The translations under genes and the position numbers were made by a program. Of a stretch of 64,000 nt of DNA, positions 16,632 through 25,297 are shown in pieces; position 1 is the first letter of the stretch; the number at the start of each line of letters is the position of its first letter. The stretch is taken from positions 1-64,000 of the forward strand of contig NZ_JAHLOD010000011.1 in the NCBI RefSeq assembly GCF_018917145.1, in the 5' to 3' direction. The DNA is from Clostridium bornimense. GTDB lineage: Bacteria > Bacillota > Clostridia > Clostridiales > Clostridiaceae. The notes below the pieces were generated by a model, which was given only the letters and a program-made list of their open reading frames with translations, did not search any database and was not told the DNA's origin.

Positions 16632-17984
16632 TTAATCCACTAATCTTTGGCATAATACATTTTTTCTTTTTCTTGTGAAAGTTTTTGCTGAAGTTAATCC
16701 TTCACCAGTAGGACCTGCTATTGTAAATGTTGTTATTCCATCGCTTCCAAATCCAACACCGGCATAAGAAGGTGCATTTTTAACAAATATAGTTGTTTCT
16801 ATTTCATTTCCAAATCTATTTAGATTATCAATATTCTTTGAATGCATTATTGCTGTATGTCTATTTCCATGTTCCAATTCTTTTCCTAATTTAATTGCTT
16901 CATCTATATTTTTAACTCTGATTACTGGAAGTATTGGCATCATTAATTCCTTTACTGCAAATGGATGATTTGCTTCAACTTCTGTAAATACAACTTTTAT
17001 ATTAGGGTCTATTTTAACTCCAATTTGATTCATTATATAATCAGCATTTTTACCTACACATTTCTTATTAATATTGCCTTCCTTTGTTAGAACTAGATTT
17101 TGTAGCTTGTCTACTATTTCCTTATCTTTTAATTCCATAGCATTGTTTTCAGACATATACTCTTTTAATTTATCAGCTACTTCATCTACCACAATTACTT
17201 CTTTTTCTGATATACAAGGCATATTATTGTCAAATGCACATCCATTAATAATATCTGCTGCAGCCTTTTTTATATCTGCAGTTTCATCAACTAATACAGG
17301 TGGATTACCAGCTCCGGCACCTATTGCTTTCTTACCAGAAGATAGTGCTATCTTAACTATTTGTGGGCCACCGGTTGCGCAAATCATCTTAATCTTATCA
17401 TGAGATAATAATAAGTTAGTTTTTTCAATAGATGGTTCTTTTACTGTAACAATCAAGTTACTCATTCCACTAACATCTTTAATGGCCTTGTTAATTAACT
17501 TAACTGCATAGACAGACACTTTCTTAGCTGCTGGATGTGGAGAAAATACTACTGTATTTCCTGCTGAAAGCATTGATATACCATTATTAAGTATAGTTGC
17601 AATTGGATTTGTTGAAGGTGTTATAGCCCCTATTACACCAAATGGCGCAAATTCATCTAATATGATTCCTTCATCGCCTTTAGTTACTTCTGTTTTTAAA
17701 TCTTCAACACCAGGAGTTTTATCTAAAACTAATAATGTTTTTGATATCTTATCTTCTACTCTTCCCATGCCAGTCTCCTCAACTGCCATCTCACTTACTT
17801 CATTTACATACTTTCTAAAACCATTTCTAAATGAATCTACTATCTCTTTTCTCTTCTTATAGCTAAGCTTAGAATAGACTTTTTGTGCTTCATATACCGC
17901 ATCAATAGCATCCTCCATCTTATCAAATACTCCAAGTTCTTCGTCCTTCTCAGTAAAAGATTCTTCTTTAACTAATTTCATCAT
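16632..17984 (-). CDS. CoA-acylating aldehyde dehydrogenase (EutE/PduP/Ald family)
   Basis: A 450-residue enzyme converting aldehydes to acyl-CoA with NAD, or the reverse. Family marks are PFGVIGAITPSTNP, GAGAGNPP and the catalytic Cys257 in DNNMPCISEKE. The ending FTIAGPTGEGLTSAKTFTRK is typical of clostridial butyraldehyde/acetaldehyde dehydrogenases. The N-terminus is short and lacks an encapsulation helix, and no shell protein genes are present, so a role outside microcompartments (solvent or ethanol metabolism) is likely. The ribosome binding site is GGGGAGGAG. The gene stands alone between two terminators. Confidence 0.9.
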   Translation of the reverse strand: MMKLVKEESFTEKDEELGVFDKMEDAIDAVYEAQKVYSKLSYKKRKEIVDSFRNGFRKYVNEVSEMAVEETGMGRVEDKISKTLLVLDKTPGVEDLKTEVTKGDEGIILDEFAPFGVIGAITPSTNPIATILNNGISMLSAGNTVVFSPHPAAKKVSVYAVKLINKAIKDVSGMSNLIVTVKEPSIEKTNLLLSHDKIKMICATGGPQIVKIALSSGKKAIGAGAGNPPVLVDETADIKKAAADIINGCAFDNNMPCISEKEVIVVDEVADKLKEYMSENNAMELKDKEIVDKLQNLVLTKEGNINKKCVGKNADYIMNQIGVKIDPNIKVVFTEVEANHPFAVKELMMPILPVIRVKNIDEAIKLGKELEHGNRHTAIMHSKNIDNLNRFGNEIETTIFVKNAPSYAGVGFGSDGITTFTIAGPTGEGLTSAKTFTRKRKNVLCQRLVD

Positions 17985-18215
17985 CTATTCTCCTCCCCAA
18001 TATATGACTTTTTATAACTTTATATTACGTTTTTGGGAATATATTTTACTCCTTATTATTAATTATAGTTTTATTTGTCAATACTTCAATACCTAAATAA
18101 ATTTATTTATGTATTTTTATACATTCTTCTTTGATTTTGTCCTGTTTTGTATAATAAATATCTACATCTAATATATTCTACGCAGCTTACAAAGTTTTGG
18201 TACCTTTTATTCCAT

Positions 18216-18257
18216 TATAAAAATAGCCTTAGCCATTTATTTTATTTGACTAAGACT
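18216..18257 (-). terminator. Terminator immediately after the degenerate ABC ATPase gene
   Basis: On the minus strand AGTCTTAGTC pairs with GGCTAAGGCT (10 base pairs including three G-U) and is followed by TTTTTATAAT. The stem begins right at the stop codon of the upstream gene. Confidence 0.75.
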
Positions 18258-18911
18258 TTATTTACCTCGTATATATATTAACTTTCCATTATTCATTCCC
18301 CATAATTCATTAGCATAAGTCGCACAAGTATATGAATTGGTAGATATTATTATACATTTGTTATATTCATACGCTAACTTACAAAATATATTTATTATAA
18401 TTTCAGTTGTACCTTCATCACAATCTTCTATGATATCATCAGATATTATTATATCTGGATCATTACATAAAGCTTTTGCAATAAAAACCTTTTTCTTTTC
18501 TGCTTTTGTGAGCTTATCTACTTTTTTTAATAATTTATCATTCTGTATTCCTACTATACTCAAAATATCTTCTACTTCTCTCATATTATTTTTATTAAGA
18601 CGTAGTAACATATTATCCAAAACATTGATATCTTTTATTATATTGTAATCTTTAAAAATAGTACCTATATATTTATTTCTATATATATCTTTATTTATAG
18701 TTCTTAAATCTTTATTTTGATAAATAATATTTCCACTATCATAATTATCTAATCCAGCAATAACACCAAGTAACGTACTTCTATCTAAATCTGACTTACC
18801 TGTTATAACATATAACTTACCTTTTTCAAATTTAATATTAATATCTTTTAATATACATTTATTTATATATTTATTCATATATTTAAGATTTTCTACTTCT
18901 AATATATTCAC
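18258..18911 (-). CDS. ABC-type ATPase homologue with degenerate catalytic motifs
   Basis: A 217-residue protein with the overall MacB/LolD ATPase pattern (VLDNMLLRL, IAKALCNDPDIIISDD) but no intact motif. Walker A reads GKSDLDRST (Gly43 is Asp, Lys44 is Arg). The Q-loop Gln is Lys87 (FKDYN), the LSGGQ signature is LTKAEKKK, the catalytic Glu after Walker B is Asp159, and the H-loop His is Asn192 (STNS). The frame is intact and the FtsX-like partner is complete, so this looks like a kept pseudo-enzyme rather than a decaying gene. It may bind the permease without ATP hydrolysis, perhaps for sensing with the adjacent two-component system (inference). Confidence 0.8.
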   Translation of the reverse strand: MNILEVENLKYMNKYINKCILKDINIKFEKGKLYVITGKSDLDRSTLLGVIAGLDNYDSGNIIYQNKDLRTINKDIYRNKYIGTIFKDYNIIKDINVLDNMLLRLNKNNMREVEDILSIVGIQNDKLLKKVDKLTKAEKKKVFIAKALCNDPDIIISDDIIEDCDEGTTEIIINIFCKLAYEYNKCIIISTNSYTCATYANELWGMNNGKLIYIRGK

Positions 18912-18921
18912 TAAACTGCTC

Positions 18922-20187
18922 CTAATCTCTCTTACTAATTATGTCCATTAATCTATATTTGAAAATATTATAGACTTTTATAACACTTGTTAATATTAAC
19001 ATTATTAATAACACTGAAGTTATTGCAAATACATCATCTATACTTAACTTTAATATATATGCAACATCAAGATTCCTTTTCATATTAAAAATATAATTAA
19101 ATACTACTTTTGATAGCTGTATACCTAATGGAACTCCTAAAATTAATGCTATACAAATCCAAATAGATGATTGATATATAAAACTTTTAGCTATCTTCAA
19201 CTTTGAAATTCCACTTAATCTCAACACTACTATTTTATATTTTATTTTCTTAAGAACTAAAATTGAATTCAGTATAAGTAATATTCCTCCTATCGCAAAC
19301 ATTGTAAATGCAGCTGTAAAAACTGAATTATCTATATGATTCAAAGGCACTATATATTTTCTATATGATTCTTCATCAATAGAAACTATGTATATATCAT
19401 CTAACCCCTTATCTCTTAATTCTTTTTCAAAGTTTTCTCTACTACTAGAATCCTTTAAAAAAAATTTAGCCTTTGTATAAATTCTAGCCATACCTGTATC
19501 TTCCTCCAACTTTGCCATAGAGTTATATGTAGTTACTACATTAGAAAATTCTACAGTATCAACAACAGAGACATCTTCATTAAGAATATATTGATATATA
19601 CCCGCTACTTTTAATTTTATACTATTATTTTCTTCCCCCTTAATTCCATTATATACTGTTAATTCATCTCCTATTTTCAACATATTATACTGTGAAAATG
19701 CCTCACTAATAACACATTCTGTATCATCTTTAAATACAGTTCCTTCTTTCATCTTTACATTTGATACTTCTAGAAAGCTTTTATAATCACTATATCCACT
19801 AACTTCAGCATTTACACTAATTTTAGTATTGTATAATTCATACTCACTATCTTTCTCATTTATCCCATCAATATGTACCATCGTATTACCACTAAACAAT
19901 ACTTTATCTACATATTGTGATTTTGCAAATTCTAAATAATCCTTAGCAAAAATATCTTTTGTTTTACTTAATTGTGTTGCAATTCCAAGTTCATTTAACT
20001 TTTTTGTATCAATTGCTATCTGAACTTCTAAATCAAGTTTATTTTTATATTTTAATATTGCTTTATTAACACTTGAATGTATTATTAAAAATATAATAGT
20101 AGAAGAAATCATAAATATCATTATTACTATATTAATTAAACTATAAAACTTATTTTTACCTTTAGTCATATTCTTTAAAATACACAC
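18922..20187 (-). CDS. FtsX-like ABC permease
   Basis: A 421-residue permease with one N-terminal TM (about 15-38), a large extracytoplasmic MacB_PCD-like domain (40-280) and three C-terminal TM helices with the FtsX core (RLSGISKLKIAKSFIYQSSI). It lies 11 bases upstream of the degenerate ATPase and 11 bases downstream of the histidine kinase gene, so the four genes form one unit (regulator, kinase, permease, ATPase). Such permease-kinase units sense or expel antimicrobial peptides in Firmicutes; that role is inferred here from context only. Confidence 0.85.
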   Translation of the reverse strand: MCILKNMTKGKNKFYSLINIVIMIFMISSTIIFLIIHSSVNKAILKYKNKLDLEVQIAIDTKKLNELGIATQLSKTKDIFAKDYLEFAKSQYVDKVLFSGNTMVHIDGINEKDSEYELYNTKISVNAEVSGYSDYKSFLEVSNVKMKEGTVFKDDTECVISEAFSQYNMLKIGDELTVYNGIKGEENNSIKLKVAGIYQYILNEDVSVVDTVEFSNVVTTYNSMAKLEEDTGMARIYTKAKFFLKDSSSRENFEKELRDKGLDDIYIVSIDEESYRKYIVPLNHIDNSVFTAAFTMFAIGGILLILNSILVLKKIKYKIVVLRLSGISKLKIAKSFIYQSSIWICIALILGVPLGIQLSKVVFNYIFNMKRNLDVAYILKLSIDDVFAITSVLLIMLILTSVIKVYNIFKYRLMDIISKRD

Positions 20188-20198
20188 TTATATTCTCC

Positions 20199-21218
20199 TT
20201 ATCTACATTCTTTAAATGCAAGATAAAATATAGATCCCTTATTTTCATCACTTTCTACCCAAATAAATCCATCACATAAATTACATACATGTTTTACCAA
20301 ACTAAGACCTATGCCATAACCATCTTTATTCAATTCATTAATTCTATATCTATCATTAAAAATTCTTTTCATATTTGACTTACTTATACCAATTCCATTA
20401 TCTTGTATTGATATTATTACACTGCCCTTTTCATTTTTGACGTTTACTCGTATTTCTCCACCTTCTCCATATTTAATGGCATTATCTAAAATATTTGATA
20501 TAGCTCTATGAATCCACTTTTCTTTTCCTAGTATATTTGTATTTGAATCTTCATCAAAATCAAAAATTATATTATTATAAACTAAAGAATACTGGTCACA
20601 TATCTGTGCACATACTAATACTACATCTATTTTGTACATTTCATTTTCATTTCTTGTATCACTAATGGCAAGTACGTCTTCTACAGTATTGGAAACTTTA
20701 TTAATAATTCCTAGCAAATTTTTATTTTCTTCTAACTCAAGGCTAGTTCTAAGAATAGACATTGCATTCTTTTGTTCATGAGACAAATATGAATTTAATC
20801 TCTTATAATCTTCAATATTAGAATTAAATTTTTCTTTCATTTCTCTATATACCCTATTCATAACTGGATCTATCTTTAACACATCTATATTGCCTTCTAT
20901 ATTTTCTAAGTTATCAATTATCTTCATACTTTTTTTATAATGTAATCTTTTTAAAATATTAAAAAATATCAGATTAGACATCACTATAAATATAAAAAAT
21001 ATAATTGCAAAAATAATTAGCTTATTTTTTATTTCAACATTATATGTATCAATATCATAAATTGAATAATCTAATGATTTACTATATATATCTTCTCCGT
21101 AACTTGAATGATTTCTAATGATTTTTAATATATATCTTATTCCTAATATACATATAATTAATGCTATACTTATATATATAATTAACGTCTTAGTATTTTC
21201 GCTTTTTATTCTTCGCAT
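20199..21218 (-). CDS. Sensor histidine kinase
   Basis: Membrane kinase with two TM helices (about 12-32 and 65-85) and a short extracytoplasmic loop of some 30 residues, then DHp and HATPase domains. The H-box reads YLSHEQKNAMSILRT and lacks the usual Pro. The N-box is NILDNAIKYG, G1 is IQDNGIGIS and G2 is YGIGLSLVKH. The tiny loop suggests sensing through a partner membrane protein such as the adjacent permease. ATG 21218 with AGGA upstream is chosen; it overlaps the end of the response regulator gene. Confidence 0.9.
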   Translation of the reverse strand: MRRIKSENTKTLIIYISIALIICILGIRYILKIIRNHSSYGEDIYSKSLDYSIYDIDTYNVEIKNKLIIFAIIFFIFIVMSNLIFFNILKRLHYKKSMKIIDNLENIEGNIDVLKIDPVMNRVYREMKEKFNSNIEDYKRLNSYLSHEQKNAMSILRTSLELEENKNLLGIINKVSNTVEDVLAISDTRNENEMYKIDVVLVCAQICDQYSLVYNNIIFDFDEDSNTNILGKEKWIHRAISNILDNAIKYGEGGEIRVNVKNEKGSVIISIQDNGIGISKSNMKRIFNDRYRINELNKDGYGIGLSLVKHVCNLCDGFIWVESDENKGSIFYLAFKECR

Positions 21219-21877
21219 ATACAATATCCTATTCCTCTATTAGTTATTATGACTTCTTTTCCAGCAGCATCTTTTAACTTCTTTTTTAGTCTAGATATAT
21301 GTACCCTCAATACCGATGATACTGGATCAAAATATTCATCGTATACATGCTCTGCTATATCTGAACCTGATACAATACTAGGATGTCTACTTGCAATATA
21401 TTCTACTATTTCAAACTCCTTAACCCCTAGTTTTACTTCTTCATTATTTATGTATACCTTTCTTGATGAAGGATTTATTTTTAATATTCCTATTTCTATA
21501 TTAGGATTTGTTCTACCATAAAATCTTCTTATAACAGCTTGTATTCTAGCCCTTAATTCTATAATCTGAAAAGGCTTTACTATATAATCATCAGCACCTA
21601 AATCCAATCCTCTTGCCAATTCATTAACACCATCTCTAGCTGTAATTATTATTATAGGTATATCTATCTTATTACTTCTAAAAAGCTGCAATATCTCTAT
21701 GCCATCTTTATCTGGCAAATTTAAATCTAATAATATAATATCGTAGCTATTTACAAAGGCTTTTTCTTCGCCATCATATCCACAGTTTGCCACATCAACA
21801 ACTAATCCTTCTTTTTCTAATCCTAACTTAAGGTTATATGCAAGCTCCTTATTATCCTCTATTATTAATACTCTCAT
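21206..21877 (-). CDS. OmpR/PhoB-family response regulator
   Basis: A receiver domain (residues 1-115, phospho-acceptor in IILLDLNLP, switch Lys in YIVKPF) is followed by a winged-helix DNA-binding domain (about 130-223, with SVLRVHISRLKKKL). The start MRVLIIEDNKE at 21877 is supported by TAGGAGG upstream, against an in-frame upstream extension. It is cognate to the overlapping kinase gene and probably regulates the flanking transporter genes. Confidence 0.92.
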   Translation of the reverse strand: MRVLIIEDNKELAYNLKLGLEKEGLVVDVANCGYDGEEKAFVNSYDIILLDLNLPDKDGIEILQLFRSNKIDIPIIIITARDGVNELARGLDLGADDYIVKPFQIIELRARIQAVIRRFYGRTNPNIEIGILKINPSSRKVYINNEEVKLGVKEFEIVEYIASRHPSIVSGSDIAEHVYDEYFDPVSSVLRVHISRLKKKLKDAAGKEVIITNRGIGYCICEE

Positions 21878-21987
21878 AAAATTTTTCCTCCTAGTAACAA
21901 AATCAAGCCTCCTAGACAAACTATTGGCTTGATTCTCTCACTAACATATTATACTGTCTAATACTAATTCTTATACTATAAAATCGC

Positions 21988-23148
21988 TTATTCTGATCTT
22001 AAAGCTACTATTGGTTGTAACCTTGCAGCCTTACTTGCTGGTACTATAGAAAATACTATGCCCATAACTAAAGCAAATCCTACTGATGCAAAAATTACAT
22101 TCCATGCTATATAAAATTCAGCACCAATTACATTGAAAATAGGTATTGATCCAAAAATTCCTATTATTGTTCCTAATGCTCCACCTATAAAACTTATAAC
22201 TAAAGCTTCAATTAAAAATTGAGCTAATATATATTTTCTAGGTGATCCTAATGCTTTTCTTATACCTATTTCTTTTGTCCTTTCTGTAACAGATACCAAC
22301 ATCATATTCATTATTCCTATCCCTGCTACAAATAATGATATACTGGCTATGGCTCCTACTGTTAAATTCATAATAGTATCCATTGATTTCATGGAATCTA
22401 TTGTTTCCTTATTACTTGATACAAAATATTCATTTTGTGACATGCCTTTTCCTTTAAAATAATTTTCAACTATACTCATTACCTCAATTACATTGTCTTT
22501 TGAAGTAGCCTTTATATTTATTTCAGATATTTCATTTAATCCTAAAACAACTTGAGATGTCTTAAAAGGCATATATACCGTATCATCCTCTGCTGTATCA
22601 TAAGATGGATCTTTTTTATCTAATACCCCTATAACCTTATATGGTACCGACTTAATATTAATTGTATTCCCCACTGCATCTCCTGCTGGAAATAACTCAT
22701 CTGCCACTATGCTCCCTAAAACTACAACTTTTGTTGTCTTATCATTATCAATAGGCATAATAAATCTGCCACTTTTAACTTTTAAATTATTCAACTTTAT
22801 ATAATTTTCATCTGTTCCAACTATCTGTTTGTCAATATCCTGTTGATTATAATTTATAGATTCCGATGAAGTTAACTTTGGTGATATGGATTTTATAATA
22901 TCATTATTCTTAAGAATCTCTAGATCAGATTCACCTATTTTTTTCTCACTAAATACATTAGCATTTATCAAATCTAATGGAGTGGATTCGAAACTTTTAT
23001 ATATCTGCCTTTGGCTACTCATAGATACTGTTACAGATAAAATAACACTAGCTGTACCAATAGCTATACCTAGAATAGTAAGAAATGAACGTAACTTATT
23101 AGTCTTTATTTCTCCCAAAGACATTTTCAGTATTTGAAAAAACTTCAC
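21988..23148 (-). CDS. MacB-like ABC permease
   Basis: A 386-residue permease starting with GTG behind AGGAGGTG. It has an N-terminal TM (LRSFLTILGIAIGTASVILS), an extracytoplasmic MacB_PCD domain and the FtsX core with three TM helices (GIMNMMLVSVTERTKEIGIR, ASKAARLQPIVALR). It is 12 bases downstream of its ATPase gene. With the membrane fusion protein upstream it makes an MFP-dependent efflux unit of the YknXYZ/MacAB type, which exports peptides or antibiotics. Confidence 0.92.
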   Translation of the reverse strand: MKFFQILKMSLGEIKTNKLRSFLTILGIAIGTASVILSVTVSMSSQRQIYKSFESTPLDLINANVFSEKKIGESDLEILKNNDIIKSISPKLTSSESINYNQQDIDKQIVGTDENYIKLNNLKVKSGRFIMPIDNDKTTKVVVLGSIVADELFPAGDAVGNTINIKSVPYKVIGVLDKKDPSYDTAEDDTVYMPFKTSQVVLGLNEISEINIKATSKDNVIEVMSIVENYFKGKGMSQNEYFVSSNKETIDSMKSMDTIMNLTVGAIASISLFVAGIGIMNMMLVSVTERTKEIGIRKALGSPRKYILAQFLIEALVISFIGGALGTIIGIFGSIPIFNVIGAEFYIAWNVIFASVGFALVMGIVFSIVPASKAARLQPIVALRSE

Positions 23149-23160
23149 TTATAACACCTC

Positions 23161-23835
23161 CTACTTAAAAATTTCGCCATCCTTTATTTTTATTAATCTT
23201 TTAGCTCTTTTTGCAATTTCCATATCATGAGTTATCATAATTATAGTTTTACCCTCTTTATTTAAATCTTCTAATATCTCGAGAATTTCTTGACTTGTCT
23301 TGCTATCTAATGCTCCAGTTGGTTCATCGGCTAGAAGTATCATTGGATTTGTTCCCAATGCCCTAGCTATCGCTACTCTTTGCTGTTGACCTCCAGATAA
23401 TTGATTTGGTTTATTATTTATCTTATCTTCTAATCCAACCTTCTTTAAACACTCTATAGCTATTGCTCTTCTTTCTTTTCGTGATTTTCCTTGATATATA
23501 AGAGGAAGTTCTACATTTTCCAAAGCTGTTAACTTATTTAACAAATTAAAATTTTGAAATATAAATCCTATTGTCCTATTTCTTATATTACTTAACTGAT
23601 CTTCACTTAAAGAAGTTATACTTTTACCATTTAGTATATATTCTCCCTCGTCAACTAAATCTAGGCACCCAATAACATTCATAAATGTTGATTTTCCAGA
23701 ACCTGATGGACCTATTATAGCTACAAACTCTCCTTTTTTTATATCTAATGAAATATTTTTTAAAACTGTAATCTTTTCATTACCAATACTATAAGTTTTT
23801 AATAAATTTCTAGCCTGTATTACATAATCACTCAT
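23161..23835 (-). CDS. MacB/LolD-like ABC transporter ATPase
   Basis: A 224-residue ATPase with all motifs intact: [37 protein letters not shown] and ITHD. This contrasts with the degenerate ATPase 4 kb downstream. It follows the MFP gene by 11 bases and precedes its permease gene. Confidence 0.93.
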   Translation of the reverse strand: MSDYVIQARNLLKTYSIGNEKITVLKNISLDIKKGEFVAIIGPSGSGKSTFMNVIGCLDLVDEGEYILNGKSITSLSEDQLSNIRNRTIGFIFQNFNLLNKLTALENVELPLIYQGKSRKERRAIAIECLKKVGLEDKINNKPNQLSGGQQQRVAIARALGTNPMILLADEPTGALDSKTSQEILEILEDLNKEGKTIIMITHDMEIAKRAKRLIKIKDGEIFK

Positions 23836-23846
23836 AAATTTTCCTC

Positions 23847-24908
23847 TTAATCTTCATAGAAATTTTCTTCATCATAACTTAGTAATGATTCAGTAATTAC
23901 CCTATCATTTTCAAAAAGTCCTTCTGTAACTTCTATATATTCTGAATCATTTTCTCCAACTTGAACATATTTTTTGTCATAGTTAGCTTCCATTGTTACA
24001 TAATATCCATCATCATCTTTTTGAATTGCTGATATAGGAACTCGCAATATATCTTTCTTTTCACTTATTATTATTGTTCCTGTTACAGACATCCCGTCTA
24101 TTAACTTTTGTAAAACTAAATCACTTTCTTCTACCCAACCATTAGTTGAATCATTAACTTTAATCTTGTACCAATTATCTTTTTTATCTATTATAGTAAC
24201 TTTTTCATCCTTAACTAACATACCAATGCCTTTACTATTTGATGAATTACTTTCTCTAATAATTACATCATCTTTATATATCTTTGATTCTACAGCTTCA
24301 CCATCCATTCCCTTTGATACAATGGCATTAGCTATTACCCAACCTACATTGTTATCTTCTCTCTTAACCCTTACCCAATTATTTTTTCTTTCTAATATTT
24401 CTACTTTTTCTCCCTTGTCTAGCTGCGTAACAACAGAATACTTTATATCTGGACCTTTCCTAAAGTTTAGTGAAGATTGAGTAACTTCACCAAGTTCAAT
24501 TATAGGTTTAGATATTGCCACTTTAACTTCATATGAAGGATTCTCTTTTTCACTTGCTTTATTGGCTATTTCCGTTATAACTCCCTTTATATTCTCCTCT
24601 GGAAATACCTTTGAATTAATTTCAACTACCTGATTTACTTGCAATTTAGATATATCATACTGATTGACACTTAGCGTTATTATCATTGAATTTGGATTAT
24701 TTTCATCACTTAATGAAACACTACCTCCAGCATCAACTACATTTCTTATATCACCTCTCTCAACATTCACTGAATTTGGTAATCGATCTAATAATTCTTC
24801 TTGCTGATTCGGTTTATATCTATTATCTATTTTTATATATGCTCCTACACCAACTAACAAACTTATTGAAACAGCCGTTATAATAGCAATTATCCTCTTT
24901 TTGTTCAT
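23847..24908 (-). CDS. Membrane fusion protein with two inserted SH3b domains
   Basis: A 353-residue periplasmic-side adaptor of an ABC exporter. TM anchor at residues about 5-25, then a short lipoyl/barrel half (GDIRNVVDAGGSVSL, VVEINSKVFPEENIKGVITEI). Two SH3b repeats occupy about 140-270 (SSLNFRKGPDIKYSVVTQLD, NVGWV; VIIRESNSSNSKGIGMLV, NGWVEESDL). The adaptor then resumes with GMSVTGTIIISEKKDILRVP and a C-terminal domain. The usual coiled-coil hairpin is missing and the SH3 pair sits between the two halves of the barrel. SH3b domains often bind peptidoglycan, so the adaptor may grip the cell wall. It is the first gene of the MFP-ATPase-permease operon. Confidence 0.85.
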   Translation of the reverse strand: MNKKRIIAIITAVSISLLVGVGAYIKIDNRYKPNQQEELLDRLPNSVNVERGDIRNVVDAGGSVSLSDENNPNSMIITLSVNQYDISKLQVNQVVEINSKVFPEENIKGVITEIANKASEKENPSYEVKVAISKPIIELGEVTQSSLNFRKGPDIKYSVVTQLDKGEKVEILERKNNWVRVKREDNNVGWVIANAIVSKGMDGEAVESKIYKDDVIIRESNSSNSKGIGMLVKDEKVTIIDKKDNWYKIKVNDSTNGWVEESDLVLQKLIDGMSVTGTIIISEKKDILRVPISAIQKDDDGYYVTMEANYDKKYVQVGENDSEYIEVTEGLFENDRVITESLLSYDEENFYED

Positions 24909-25029
24909 AATACTTTCTTCCTCCTATAAACCTTCATCTAACTTATAAACAAACCTTAATGTACTACTAAGCTCCTTAATTTTGATATAAGTATATCATC
25001 TCAATGTTAATCTACTGTTTACAATGTTA

Positions 25030-25057
25030 TTGACTGATTAAAAATTTTTTATAAAAT
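25030..25057 (+). promoter_or_regulatory. Putative promoter of the small peptide gene
   Basis: TTGACT (25030-25035), a 16-base spacer and TAAAAT (25052-25057) on the plus strand. A start near 25064 would leave a leader of about 65 bases before the small ORF. Confidence 0.5.
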
Positions 25058-25128
25058 CATGAATAATTTCAACTTAAACTACCCAAACTATGATTGTAAA
25101 ACCAAACTGAATGTAGGAGGGAACAACG

Positions 25129-25212
25129 ATGTCAAATCAAAGTAACCAAAGCATTCAATGTTCAGAGGCTTACGAAGGAAATGATGCTGGAGATAAGCCA
25201 ATTAACACGTAA
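25129..25212 (+). CDS. Small peptide gene, 27 residues, unknown
   Basis: ATG 25129 to TAA 25212 encodes a polar peptide beginning MSNQSNQSIQC and ending GDKPINT, with one Cys (residue 11) and no hydrophobic stretch. Its credentials are an ideal AGGAGG (25115-25120) eight bases before ATG, a plausible promoter at 25030-25057, and a 12-bp hairpin one base after the stop. It is transcribed divergently from the MFP/MacB exporter operon and ends before the convergent queH gene. Candidate roles are an exported signal, a modified-peptide precursor, or a leader peptide; no modification enzyme is adjacent. I do not recognise a family. Confidence 0.6.
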   Translation: MSNQSNQSIQCSEAYEGNDAGDKPINT

Positions 25213-25241
25213 GGCTTATAGGACTTTACGTCTTATAAGCC
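25213..25241 (+). terminator. Hairpin directly after the small peptide gene
   Basis: GGCTTATAGGAC (25213-25224), loop TTTAC, GTCTTATAAGCC (25230-25241): a 12-bp stem with one G-U pair. It is followed by GGTAAGGTTTTATAAAAAA, so it may terminate weakly or protect the 3' end. Confidence 0.6.
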
Positions 25242-25262
25242 GGTAAGGTTTTATAAAAAAAG

Positions 25263-25297
25263 AAGTTGTCACACAAAAATGTGGCAACTTTTTTTCT
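25263..25297. terminator. Bidirectional terminator between the small gene and queH
   Basis: AAGTTGTCACA pairs with TGTGGCAACTT, with A-runs before and seven T after. It resembles the CTGTC/GACAG terminator type found elsewhere in the window. Confidence 0.8.

Noticed and set aside
16632-17984. Part of an ethanolamine or propanediol microcompartment operon
   Set aside because: No shell protein or other eut/pdu genes surround it and the enzyme lacks an encapsulation extension.
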